Shown here: one piece after another, positions 17,601 through 24,964 of the stretch
How positions within the stretch are numbered: position 1 is the stretch's first letter
Layout: every line of letters begins with the position of its first letter
Source of the DNA: Halorarius litoreus
Lineage (GTDB): Archaea; Halobacteriota; Halobacteria; Halobacteriales; Haloarculaceae
Assembly (NCBI RefSeq): GCF_024362405.1
Contig: NZ_CP101454.1
Span: 3,534,001 to 3,598,000, forward strand
Reading direction: 5' to 3'
Length of the DNA stretch: 64,000 nt
The notes under the pieces: generated by a model
Told to the model about the DNA's origin: nothing
Seen by the model: the letters and a program-made list of their open reading frames with translations, nothing else
The model's database searches: none
Translations under genes and position numbers: made by a program

Positions 17601-20600
17601 CCGGCGTCTCGGTCGTCGACCCCACCGCGGGCGAGCACGTCAACGTGAGCGCGCCGACGGTCGCCTACGAGATCGCGAACCGCGACGCCGACGACGTTGA
17701 CCACGCGGAGTACCGCGTCGATGGCGGGACGTGGCAGACCGCCTCTGATAGTACGAGCGGGACGAACGGCACGGTGACGCTCGCGTCCCTCGCGGACGGC
17801 GAACACACCGTCGAGTTCCGCCTCGTGAACGGGAGCGGTGTGACGCTCCCCTACGCGTCGTCCACGACTGCACAGACGTTCACCGTCGACACGGTCGCGC
17901 CGGGCATCCAGCTCGTCGGCCCGCAGCAGGGCCGGGTCGCGTACGGGACGAACCTCTCGTTCGCGTACGACGACGCCAGCGCCGTGACCGCGACGTTCCA
18001 GCGCAACACCACGGGCGACGCGACGGCGAACGTCGACGACACCGTGGTGGCGACCGACGGCTGGCCGGAGGGGCCGACCGCGGTCACCGTCACCGCGACC
18101 GACGAGGCCGGCAACACCGCCAACGAGACGTTCACGTTCGACTTCGTCTCGGCGCCCGATGTCGATTCGGTGGCGCCTGCGAACGGGACGCTCCTGAACG
18201 ACACGACGCCCACCGTCGAGGTGACGTACAGCGACGACGACGTGGCTGGCGACAGCGGCATCGACCCCGCGTCGGTGACGCTCTCGGCGAACGGCCAGTC
18301 CGTCTCGCTGGCAGACGCGACGGTCACGCCCGACGGGCTGACCGTCACGCTCCCCGACCGCGCGGTCTCGGACACGAACACGCAGACGCTCGTCGCCGAG
18401 GTGGCGGACAACGCCTCGCACACGACGACTGCCTCGTGGACGTTCACCGTCGACAACCGCGCACCGCGTATCGCCGCGAGCGCGAACCACAGCGACCGTG
18501 TGAGCACGAACTACCCGGTCGCCGTGAGCGTCGACGTTACCGAGACGCACCCCGGAACGAGCACGGCCATCGTGCGCAACGCCTCGACCGGCACCCAGGT
18601 CGCGACGCTCGCCGCACCCCCGGCTGACGGGAGCGGCGTCGTGACGTGGAACGCGACCGACGACTCGGGCGTGGCCGTGGCGAGCGGCACGTACGAGGTC
18701 GTCGTCACGAGCGAGGACGCGGTGAACAACACCGCGACGAAGACGGTGAACGTCACCGTCGACACCGTCGCACCGACCGTCTCCATCACGGAGGTCACCG
18801 GCCCGAACGTCGTGGCCGGCACCGTCGTGACGAACGGGACGGTGACGTTCGCCGCGGACGCGGGCGGAACCCCCGGTGACGCGGAGAACGTGACGTTCGT
18901 CCTCTCCGCGTGGGACCAGAACTACGAACTCGCGGTGCCCGCGAGCCTCGACAACGGCTCGTGGACCGCGACCGCCGACATCTCGGGTCAGGTGCCCGAC
19001 GACGGCGCGTTCGCCGTCAGCGCAGTCGCGACCGACCCGGCGAAGAACACGAACACCGCCTCGTCCGGGACGCTAGTCGAACTCGACCGGCGTGACCCCG
19101 CGCTCGGCGCGACCGTCTCGCGGGTCAACACCTCGACGGCACAGGTGAACGTCTCCGTCACGAACGGCGACACCCTCGACACCGACTCGCTGGTCGTCCA
19201 GTTGCGGACGCCGAACGGCTCGACGACGAAGCTCGACGTCCAGCAGGTCGCACAGGGCCGCTACACGGCCACCTTCGCGGTGAACCAGAGCGGCCTCTAC
19301 AGCGGCATCGCGACCGCGACTGACGAGGCCGGCAACCGCGGCACCGACTCGTTCGGGACGGTGTTGGAGACGGTCTCGACGACGAACAAGACGGTCACCG
19401 TCTACGTCGAGAGCTCCGGCTCGTTCATCGAGTTCAACACGAGCGCCGAGGTGAACGACACGTTCGTCACCATCACCGACTCGTCGACGCCGCTCGAGCC
19501 GCTCGCCGCGGACCTCCGTGGCGCGCGGTTCATCGACGGCGAGCTCGGTGACGCGCTCGAACAGAACCTGACGAACGCGACCATCGGCCTCCCGGTCAAC
19601 GAGTCGGCGCTGCCGACCGGGGTCTCACCCAGCGACGTGGCGATCCGCTACTACAACCCGGACACCGACTCGTGGGAGGAGCAGCCGACGCGCATCGCCG
19701 AGGTAACCCTCGAAAACGGCGTCACCGACACGTACTACCTGACGACGGTCACCCACTTCTCGACGTACGGGGCGACCGTGCAGGACACCGCGGCACCGAC
19801 GCTCTCGTCGACGTCGCCGGCGTCCGGCACGGAGTACCCGGCGACGACCGACGAGGTGACCGCGCGGTTCGAGTACAGCGACGACCTCACCGGCGTGGAC
19901 GCGAGCGCGGTCACCGTCTCGTTCGACGGGACGGACGTGACCGACGCCGCGGGCGCACAGGTGACGAGCGAGTACGCCACCTACACGGCGACCGGGCTCC
20001 AGCCCGGTACGAGCCACACGGTGGCGGTGACGGTGGTCGACGAGGCAGGGAACAGCGACACGTTCACCACCGACTACACGGTCACTACCGACGAGACGCC
20101 GCCGACCGTCTCGCTCGACCCGAGCGACGGCGCGACCGTCAGCACGTCGAGCCCGACGCTGTCGGCGACCTACTCCGACGCCGCGTCGTCCATCGACACC
20201 GCCTCCGTCGAGGTGAAAGTCGACGGCCAGACGGTGACGGGCGCGGCATCCGTCTCCGCCAGCGGCGTCAGCTACGACGCGAGCGGGCTCTCGGACGGCA
20301 GCCACACGTTCACGGTCTCGGTCGCCGACGCGGTCGGCCAGACGACGACGAAGACCGCGTCGTTCACCGTCCAGACGGCGAGCGGCTCGACCGGCACCAG
20401 TTCGCCGAGCACCGGCACGAGCAGTCCGAGTTCCGGTAGCTCGGGTGGGTCGGCGCCGGTCGCTCCCTCGGGGACCCCGAACGTCACGCAGGTCGACGCC
20501 GGCGTCAGCACGACCGAGGTCGAGGTCGGCGACACACTGACTGTCACCGCGACGTTCGAGAACACCGGCACGGCCGACGCGGAGCAGACCGTCGAACTGT

Positions 20601-20965
20601 TCGTCGACGGCGAGCCTACCGGCGAGACCCGGACCGTCCGGGTGCCAGAGAACGGCTCCGCGACCGCGACGTTCGGCCGATCGTTCGACGCCGCGGGCAC
20701 CTACACCATCGCGGTGGGGAACCTGACCGCCGGCACCGTGACCGTCGTCGAGCCGACCACGGCGACGCCCACGGTGACGCCCGACGACAGCACGCCGACG
20801 ACACCGGCGACACCGGCATCGACGCCGTCCGAAACCATCACGGCAACGCCGACGCGGACGCCGACCGCGACCGGTACGCCGACGGCCTCCGATGGGCCGG
20901 GCTTCACCGCGCTGCTCGCGCTGGTGGGGCTGCTGGCTGCCGGGCTGCTCGCACGACGCGACTGA
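14642..20965 (+). CDS. giant cohesin / PKD / CARDB surface protein with PGF-CTERM anchor
   Basis: A 2,107-residue protein starting 3 bases after the preceding stop. A signal peptide (about 1-27) is followed by a cohesin module (about 30-178: VTLSQGESVWIAVQYDT, AIQFQLRFNSTVLNAS, VAYVKFTATEN, VKVSDPNQNSVPTQ). Nine PKD domains run to about residue 983, each with the DSYEWDFDGDG-type motif. Ig-like domains follow to about 1560. A PGF-pre-PGF-like region with AIRYYNPDTDSWEEQPTR ends at the THFSTYGA motif. Further Ig-like domains, a CARDB domain (about 1950-2040), a Thr/Pro linker and a PGF-CTERM (GPGF, hydrophobic helix, ARRD) end it. Archaeosortase A substrates carry this signal, which joins them to the envelope. 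It is the likely anchor for dockerin partners. Confidence 0.9.
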   Translation: MRTRALTLTALVVLAAFVPFVGGTAVASSHEGELSLNESNVTLSQGESVWIAVQYDTAPGSAGPPINAIQFQLRFNSTVLNASNPQPGPYLTQDGVGSLKPGEGTDNSTGVVDYGEARKDDSGVTGAGDVAYVKFTATENTSKPLGALTSLTFETVKVSDPNQNSVPTQATGGTIDTVDTVPPTANATVQKTTVNVSEDVAFHAADSTDNHRIDSYEWDFDGDGTADATGSQVSTSFDSTGTKTVAVTVTDADGNTDTDTVDVQVVDEVDPTAAVTATTTTVELGDPVTLDGSDSTDNDAVASYEWDFTDDGTVDETTTSPSVDYTYGDRGTFTANLTVVDPSGNTDTATVQVTVEDTTTPSVSVAPNTTEQTLGAPVEFDASGTTDNGAVASYAWDFDEDGQIEQNTIDPVVTHTFDTRGTYNVSVTATDEAGNSGTGTAATVSIVDGTAPIAVVEGPEGALNVSEAGTFDASNSTDNTEIDSYEWTFGDGSSATGVTVDHAYDAKGNYTVTLTVTDVDGNTDTASTSIEVGDGVPPSASATVNRTSAGLNVTTVSFDASGSSDNDAIASYEWDFDGDGAVETTTTAATTTYVYPATGTFTPEVTVVDASGNTDTATTADVTVADTTAPDASATVNATDVFLTDTVGFDASQSTDNGQIVAYRWDVDGDGTVDATTSSPTYVHSYDARGSYTPTVRVVDAANNSATATMATVNVTDGTPPEAAVATPSRTVDVNVTTTFDASPSTDNTQIDSYAWAFGDGSSATGVTFDHAYDAKGNYTVTLTVTDVDGNTNTTTASVAVVDRVAPTATATVNRTSAELNRTTVAFDASGSSDNDAVDSYEWDFDGDDTVDETTTSPTTTHVFAATGTFTPEVTVVDASGNTDTATTSDVTVSDTIAPTPAITGPQPAVVNITSTFDASNTTDNGPIASYEWDFDGDGTTNATTADPTADTVYTVPDRTLTVTVTVTDEAGNTATTEMTVNTTRAPGVSVVDPTAGEHVNVSAPTVAYEIANRDADDVDHAEYRVDGGTWQTASDSTSGTNGTVTLASLADGEHTVEFRLVNGSGVTLPYASSTTAQTFTVDTVAPGIQLVGPQQGRVAYGTNLSFAYDDASAVTATFQRNTTGDATANVDDTVVATDGWPEGPTAVTVTATDEAGNTANETFTFDFVSAPDVDSVAPANGTLLNDTTPTVEVTYSDDDVAGDSGIDPASVTLSANGQSVSLADATVTPDGLTVTLPDRAVSDTNTQTLVAEVADNASHTTTASWTFTVDNRAPRIAASANHSDRVSTNYPVAVSVDVTETHPGTSTAIVRNASTGTQVATLAAPPADGSGVVTWNATDDSGVAVASGTYEVVVTSEDAVNNTATKTVNVTVDTVAPTVSITEVTGPNVVAGTVVTNGTVTFAADAGGTPGDAENVTFVLSAWDQNYELAVPASLDNGSWTATADISGQVPDDGAFAVSAVATDPAKNTNTASSGTLVELDRRDPALGATVSRVNTSTAQVNVSVTNGDTLDTDSLVVQLRTPNGSTTKLDVQQVAQGRYTATFAVNQSGLYSGIATATDEAGNRGTDSFGTVLETVSTTNKTVTVYVESSGSFIEFNTSAEVNDTFVTITDSSTPLEPLAADLRGARFIDGELGDALEQNLTNATIGLPVNESALPTGVSPSDVAIRYYNPDTDSWEEQPTRIAEVTLENGVTDTYYLTTVTHFSTYGATVQDTAAPTLSSTSPASGTEYPATTDEVTARFEYSDDLTGVDASAVTVSFDGTDVTDAAGAQVTSEYATYTATGLQPGTSHTVAVTVVDEAGNSDTFTTDYTVTTDETPPTVSLDPSDGATVSTSSPTLSATYSDAASSIDTASVEVKVDGQTVTGAASVSASGVSYDASGLSDGSHTFTVSVADAVGQTTTKTASFTVQTASGSTGTSSPSTGTSSPSSGSSGGSAPVAPSGTPNVTQVDAGVSTTEVEVGDTLTVTATFENTGTADAEQTVELFVDGEPTGETRTVRVPENGSATATFGRSFDAAGTYTIAVGNLTAGTVTVVEPTTATPTVTPDDSTPTTPATPASTPSETITATPTRTPTATGTPTASDGPGFTALLALVGLLAAGLLARRD
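16111..16209 (+). repeat. near-identical PKD segment, copy 1
   Basis: The 99 bases match bases 16918-17016 with two differences, an in-frame offset of 807 bases (269 codons). They encode the core of PKD domain 4 (GSSATGVTVDHAYDAKGNYT). Neighbouring PKD domains 5 and 8 are also more alike than average, so a block of at least two modules was duplicated or homogenised. Confidence 0.8.
16918..17016 (+). repeat. near-identical PKD segment, copy 2
   Basis: Second copy of the 99-base segment at 16111, encoding the core of PKD domain 7 (GSSATGVTFDHAYDAKGNYT). Confidence 0.8.
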
Positions 20966-20987
20966 ACCCGAGAAACCGAGCGATTCC

Positions 20988-20992
20988 TTTTT
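20988..20992 (+). terminator. T-run after the cohesin-dockerin operon
   Basis: ATTCCTTTTT ends 27 bases after the stop of the giant cohesin gene. Archaeal transcription often ends at such T-runs. The convergent cohesin gene stops at 21015, only 49 bases from this gene's stop. Confidence 0.4.
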
Positions 20993-21014
20993 CGACGCTG
21001 CCTGCCGAGAGTCC

Positions 21015-22265
21015 TCAGTCTCGACGACCCAGTCCCACGCCGAGTCCGACCAGCGCGAGGAGTGCGGCGACGCCACCGAAGCCAGGGCCGAAGCCGTCGG
21101 TCGGTGAGCCGACGGTTCCCGGGGCGACGGGCGTCGGCGTCGCGGTCGTCTCCCCGCTTCCAGACCCGCTCACCGTTCGCGTCTCGGTCGCGTTGGGTTC
21201 GTACGCGACGGCGTACGTCGAGAGGCCGGGTGACCGCGCGGTGAACACGTAGGCGTCAGCAGTTGTATCGACCCGACTGGTCGGGAGTTTGCCCCACGTC
21301 CCGTTCTGTAGTCGGTAGAGCGCGACGCCCATGGGGGCAACACCGGCGTCGTCGAGCCGCGACGTCGCGACGGTGAACTGGAGCTCCGCGCTACCGTACT
21401 CGTCTGCAGAGAGCGACGGGTGCGTGACGTTGAACGCCGCCAGCATCGGGTCGTCGGGGCCGGAGAACCCCGCGGCGTCGGGAGAGACGGCCGTCACCGT
21501 CGCGTCGAACTCGCTTGCGGTCACGTCACGGACCGTGAGCCCGGTGAGTTGGACGCCGACCGTCTCGCCGGCTTCCGTGGGCGGCAGGGAAGCGACGACC
21601 GTCCCCTCGCCCGTCGCGGTGAACGTCACCGACCCCGGCGACGTCTTGGTCGCCGTCACGCGTGCAGCGTCGTCGGGGGCCGAAGGCGTGGGGCCGACGG
21701 GCGTCGCGGTCGGCTCGGCGCCGGGTGTAGAGTCGCTGGCCTCGCCGTCAGTACCACCAGTTGCGCCAGTAGCGCCCTCGATGTCGATGGTAGTACCCGC
21801 CGTCTCGACCGGAACCGACGAGCCGTTCGAAGCCGCCACTTTCACGTCCGAGAGCCCGAGCGTGACCGACCCGGACGCGTCAGCGGGCAGGGTCACGTCG
21901 ACGGTCGCGAGTGTTCCCGAGCCGGTCACGCCCGTCTGGGTCTCGCGGCGACTCTCGCCGAAGCTGACGCGCCCGTCGTCGACCTGGTTCGCGACGACGA
22001 ACGTGCTCGCGTTCTGCGAGAGGAAGTTTCCGGGGGTGGCGTGCGTCGCCGACCCGGCAGTCGGGAAGGAGAGGCCGAACTGCGCGGCGTAGACGGGCGT
22101 GTCCGTCGCGATGTCGACGGTCACGGTCACGGTCTCGCCCGGCGACGCGGTCTCAGGAGCGTCGACGCTCACCGTCGCGGGGACGGCGGTCGCGGTCGCG
22201 ACGCCGAGACAGAGGCCGAGGAGGAGTGCGACGACGAGGACGCGACGATAGCTCACGCCGACCAC
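21015..22265 (-). CDS. cohesin-domain PGF-CTERM surface protein with PGF-pre-PGF domain
   Basis: A 416-residue protein convergent with the cohesin-dockerin operon. A signal peptide (about 1-27) precedes a cohesin-like module (about 28-165: VSVDAPETASPGETVTVTVDI, YAAQFGLSF, TLATVDVTLPADASG, LSDVKVAASNGSSVPV). A Ser/Thr/Pro linker leads to a PGF-pre-PGF domain (about 210-365: LQFTVATSRLDD, ALYRLQNGTWGKLPTS, SPGLSTYAVAYE). A PGF-CTERM tail (GFGPGFGG, hydrophobic helix, GRRD) ends it, so it should be processed by archaeosortase and fixed to the S-layer. The start is uncertain: GTG at 22265, or GTG at 22256 directly before SYRRVLVVALLL. It could be a second docking site for the dockerin proteins next door. 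Confidence 0.88.
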   Translation of the reverse strand: MVGVSYRRVLVVALLLGLCLGVATATAVPATVSVDAPETASPGETVTVTVDIATDTPVYAAQFGLSFPTAGSATHATPGNFLSQNASTFVVANQVDDGRVSFGESRRETQTGVTGSGTLATVDVTLPADASGSVTLGLSDVKVAASNGSSVPVETAGTTIDIEGATGATGGTDGEASDSTPGAEPTATPVGPTPSAPDDAARVTATKTSPGSVTFTATGEGTVVASLPPTEAGETVGVQLTGLTVRDVTASEFDATVTAVSPDAAGFSGPDDPMLAAFNVTHPSLSADEYGSAELQFTVATSRLDDAGVAPMGVALYRLQNGTWGKLPTSRVDTTADAYVFTARSPGLSTYAVAYEPNATETRTVSGSGSGETTATPTPVAPGTVGSPTDGFGPGFGGVAALLALVGLGVGLGRRD

Positions 22266-22388
22266 CTCGGTCGAGGCGTCGGGCGGGCGTTCGGTACAGC
22301 GAAACGGAGTCCGGACCTCATTCGTCCCGGTCTGTGGTGTCAGGCCGGTTAACGGTACCGGGAGACGCGGCGGGTGAGTCCCGGCACG

Positions 22389-22574
22389 TCAGTCCCGATA
22401 CCGCGCGGCAACGAACGGGAGGGCCGCGAGGAGCGGCGCCAGCGGTGGGACCGTCAGGACGGCGACGACTGCGAGCGGGAGGGCCACGGTCAGCGCCAGC
22501 GAGGTTACCGCGCGGGGGGCGGGTCGAGACAGTTGGTAGTCGGTTCGGCGTGTGGATGTGCGTCGGTGTGACAT
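22389..22574 (-). CDS. small membrane protein, hypothetical
   Basis: A 61-residue frame with a basic N-terminus (about 20 residues with five arginines) and one long hydrophobic stretch that could form two helices (VTSLALTVALPLAVVAVL, then PPLAPLLAALPFVAARY). I do not recognise it. It lies 37 bases downstream of the next small gene on the same strand, which makes co-transcription possible. Its size and the GC-rich sequence leave real doubt that it is a gene. Confidence 0.4.
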   Translation of the reverse strand: MSHRRTSTRRTDYQLSRPAPRAVTSLALTVALPLAVVAVLTVPPLAPLLAALPFVAARYRD

Positions 22575-22611
22575 TGGTAGCTTGGTGTGTGCATGGTTGC
22601 AGGCTGTGCGA

Positions 22612-22896
22612 TCATCGGACGTCGAGGCGCTCGACGTCGGTGACGCCGAAGCCGTCGCGCAGGAGCGCGACGAGGTCAGCGTGGTTGGCCTCCGGCTCGG
22701 CGTCGAGCCGGAGTTGAGCGACGACGTCGACGTAGAGGTCGAAGGCGTCGGGGCGCATCCCGTCGATGCGCTCGACGTCGACCTCGCGGACGCAGTCGAT
22801 CTTCGCTAACACCGTGCGAGCGCCTTGGTCGAGGCTGCCGGCCTCGCCTCGGGGAACCCGAAGCTCGAGGGCGGCGGTCACCTCGACGTCTGCCAT
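22612..22896 (-). CDS. conserved hypothetical protein, 94 residues
   Basis: An acidic protein with alternating strand and helix pattern: VEVTAALELRVPRG, an amphipathic helix ending in VLAKIDCVREVDVERIDGMRP, then the strand FDLYVDVVAQLRL, a second helix (LVALLRDGFGV) and a last strand VTDVERLDVR. This looks like a small ferredoxin-like (beta-alpha-beta) fold, but I cannot name the family. The start is placed at the second in-frame ATG (22896), where the conserved-looking part begins; an ATG at 22908 would add four residues. A tRNA 3' fragment begins 16 bases upstream. Confidence 0.6.
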   Translation of the reverse strand: MADVEVTAALELRVPRGEAGSLDQGARTVLAKIDCVREVDVERIDGMRPDAFDLYVDVVAQLRLDAEPEANHADLVALLRDGFGVTDVERLDVR

Positions 22897-22911
22897 GTGG
22901 AGTGACATGGA

Positions 22912-22963
22912 CGCTCCCGGCGCGATTCGAACGCGCGACCCGTCGTGACGGACGGGACACCGG
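22912..22963 (-). pseudogene. 3' fragment of a tRNA-Ser gene
   Basis: Read on the minus strand, the fragment begins with CCGGTGTCCCGT, has a variable arm (CCCGTC / GACGGG around a 6-base loop), a perfect T arm (GCGCG-TTCGAAT-CGCGC), seven bases CGGGAGC of the acceptor 3' strand and a G discriminator. The long variable arm and G discriminator point to tRNA-Ser. I found no D arm, anticodon stem 5' half or matching GCTCCCG acceptor strand in the next 300 bases, so the gene is incomplete. Such 3' remnants are commonly left by element integration. Confidence 0.6.
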
Positions 22964-23462
22964 TGGCTGTCGGGAGTGGGGGAGTGCTGCGGCTGGTCGA
23001 TGGGCGGTCGACGCCGACCGAGTGGTCGACGTCACACGGGCGTCACGAGCGACGGACTGCCGGCTCGAAGACGAGAGGGTCGAAGAAGCGTGGTGCGTCC
23101 CCGACCCGTCGCCTTCGTGGCGGCGGGTCGGATGACCCGCCTACGCGGCGTGAGTCGGGGACGCGACACCGATGTTCGCCCAGCCCCGACCCGGCCCCTC
23201 GCCGTCGCTACCGGCAGCGACGAACGCGGGAATGTGGGTCCAGAGCGTCATGGCGAATCGGTTCCGTGTTCACCTGTGCATGATACTGGATTTGTATTAA
23301 AATTTTGGTAGGAGTGTCACAGTCTGTCAAACAGCCGAAAGTCGCATCCACCGGCCGACTCGACGGCAGGTATGCACATCGAGTCGACAGATGTCCTCAT
23401 CAATGGACAGGTCCGCGAATCGGGAGTGCGGCTGCTTCGGCAGCTGGGAGAGCGGACGCCGG
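22964..23462. other. about 500-base stretch without a convincing gene, hairpin-rich
   Basis: No frame here looks like a protein. Bases 23095-23105 (GCGTCCCCGAC) are a perfect 11-base complement of 23154-23164. Within the enclosed loop, 23122-23129 pairs with 23134-23141 over eight bases around a GGAT loop. Another 6-base hairpin lies at 23204-23221. An AT-rich patch (TTGTATTAAAATTTTGG) sits at about 23294-23310; read on the minus strand it could be a promoter for leftward transcription through the hairpins. This could be a structured RNA or the remains of an element. Confidence 0.4.
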
Positions 23463-23648
23463 TCACGGCCGGCTACGTCGGTAGCCGTCGACGAGCGTCA
23501 GGGCCGCGAGCACGAGGATTGCGACCGGGAACAGCAGCCAGGCGTTCAGTTCGAAGTACGAGACGACGACCAACGCGCTGACCGCTGCGAGAAGACAGAA
23601 CCCGAAGAATACGGTGTCCGAGGGCCGTTCGAAGTGCTCGATGCTCAC
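23463..23648 (-). CDS. small two-helix membrane protein, hypothetical
   Basis: A 61-residue protein with two clear membrane segments (VFFGFCLLAAVSALVVVSYF and WLLFPVAILVLAALTLV), a polar N-terminus (SIEHFERPSDT) and a basic tail (DGYRRSRP). I do not recognise the family. The GTG at 23648 is chosen as start because a TATA-like CTCTTTTACC lies about 28 bases upstream, which fits a leaderless transcript; a GTG at 23660 would add four residues. Confidence 0.6.
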   Translation of the reverse strand: MSIEHFERPSDTVFFGFCLLAAVSALVVVSYFELNAWLLFPVAILVLAALTLVDGYRRSRP

Positions 23649-23729
23649 CACCTGAGACACACCACGCTCCGGTAAAAGAGTTCGTCACGGCGAGATCGGT
23701 GGGTCAGTCCGCCGCCCCGCGAGACTCGT

Positions 23730-24914
23730 TCACGGAAGGTCGTCTTCGTGGACGAGTGCATCCTCGTCCAGGTCCGCGACCGAGTCGTGACCCGCGAGCC
23801 CGAGCGAGAGGTCGAACTCCGCGAGGAAGTTCTTGAGCACGCTCTCGACGCCGTTCTCGCCGTCGACCGCGAGCCCATAGACGTACGGCCGCCCGAGGAG
23901 GACGGCGTCGGCCCCGAGCGCGAGCGCCTTGATGGCGTGGGCGCCGTTCCGAATTCCCGAATCGAACAGCACCGTCGCCTCGTCGCCGATCTCGTCAACG
24001 ACGCTCGGGAGCATCTCGACCGCGGCGACCGAGCCGTCGACCTGCCGGCCGCCGTGGTTCGAGACGACGACGCCCTCCGCACCGTGCTCGACTGCCCGCC
24101 GAGCGTCGGCGGGGTCGAGGATGCCTTTCACGACGATGGGGAGGTCGGTCTGCTCGCCGAGCCAGTCGAGGTCCTCGAACGTCAGCGAGGCGTCGCCGAA
24201 CACGTCGAGGAACTGCTGGGCCGCAGCCAAGGTGTTCTCCTCGGGTGGCTGGTCGAGCAGGTCGCGGAACACCGCATCCGAGAAGTAGTTCTGCGTGCCG
24301 ATGCCTTCGAGGTACGGGAGATACCCCTGCTGGAGGTCCTGTGGCCGCCACCCCGGAATCGGCGTGTCGACGGTGACGACGATGGCCTCGTAGCCCGCGT
24401 CTTCGGCGCGGTCGAGGAACGATGTCGTCAGGTCGCGGTTCGGCGACCAGTAGAGCTGGAACCACCGGGGGGTGTCGCCGAGTTCGTCGGCGACCTCCTC
24501 CATCGTGTACGATGAGACTGTGGAGAGACACAGCGGTACGTCCTGGTTCGCTGCGGCACGGGCCGACGCGAGTTCGCCCTCTTCGTGGAGGATGGATTGA
24601 CAGCCGATCGGCGCGAGCACGACCGGCACGTCGAGTTCGGTGCCGAACAGCTCGACTGAGAGGTCGCGTTCCTCGACCCCCCGGAGCATCTTCGGGAGGA
24701 TGCGCCAGCGGTCGAACGCCGCGACGTTGTTGTCGTCGGTACCGCCCGACCCCGCCGAGCCGACGACGTACCCCTCGGCCTTCTCGTCCATCGCCTCGAT
24801 GGCCGCGGCTTCGAGCGCCGAGAACTCGGTCGGGACGTCCGGCGTGATGTCGGCGAGCCCGTTGACGTAGATCTCGGTTATTCGCTGGCGGCCTCTCGTC
24901 TCGCTGTCGCTCAT
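23730..24914 (-). CDS. FMN-dependent alpha-hydroxy-acid oxidase (lactate 2-monooxygenase-like)
   Basis: A 394-residue TIM-barrel flavoprotein. Family marks are VVLAPIGCQSILHEEGELASARAA, STVSSYTMEEVA, the Trp-Phe-Gln-Leu-Tyr strand, VVTVDTPIPGWRPQDL, the FMN-binding lysine in PIVVKGILDP, the catalytic histidine in VVSNHGGRQVDG and the phosphate-binding SGIRNGAHAIKALALGADAVLLGR. The enzyme oxidises an L-2-hydroxy acid, probably lactate. The PIPGWRPQDL segment and the length are closer to lactate 2-monooxygenase-type proteins than to glycolate oxidases; the product is not certain. A separate FAD/Fe-S D-lactate-type dehydrogenase is encoded 5 kb away. Confidence 0.88.
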   Translation of the reverse strand: MSDSETRGRQRITEIYVNGLADITPDVPTEFSALEAAAIEAMDEKAEGYVVGSAGSGGTDDNNVAAFDRWRILPKMLRGVEERDLSVELFGTELDVPVVLAPIGCQSILHEEGELASARAAANQDVPLCLSTVSSYTMEEVADELGDTPRWFQLYWSPNRDLTTSFLDRAEDAGYEAIVVTVDTPIPGWRPQDLQQGYLPYLEGIGTQNYFSDAVFRDLLDQPPEENTLAAAQQFLDVFGDASLTFEDLDWLGEQTDLPIVVKGILDPADARRAVEHGAEGVVVSNHGGRQVDGSVAAVEMLPSVVDEIGDEATVLFDSGIRNGAHAIKALALGADAVLLGRPYVYGLAVDGENGVESVLKNFLAEFDLSLGLAGHDSVADLDEDALVHEDDLP

Positions 24915-24964
24915 GGACTGGAGTCCGCTGGCGCGTCGAAAAAGCTACCGCCGGTGTGGACGGG

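Noticed and set aside
8234-20965. Cellulosome
   Set aside because: No glycoside hydrolase, carbohydrate-binding module or polysaccharide lyase with a dockerin is present; only the cohesin-dockerin principle is shared.
22912-22980. Complete short tRNA using ACTCCCG at 22971-22977 as acceptor 5' strand
   Set aside because: The body would be about 65 bases with no room for D and anticodon arms and an A-C mismatch at the first pair. The long variable arm fits a tRNA-Ser 3' fragment better.
23372-23581. Plus-strand frame of 69 residues overlapping the small membrane gene
   Set aside because: It is Arg-rich with no fold pattern, and the opposite strand has a better membrane protein with a promoter.
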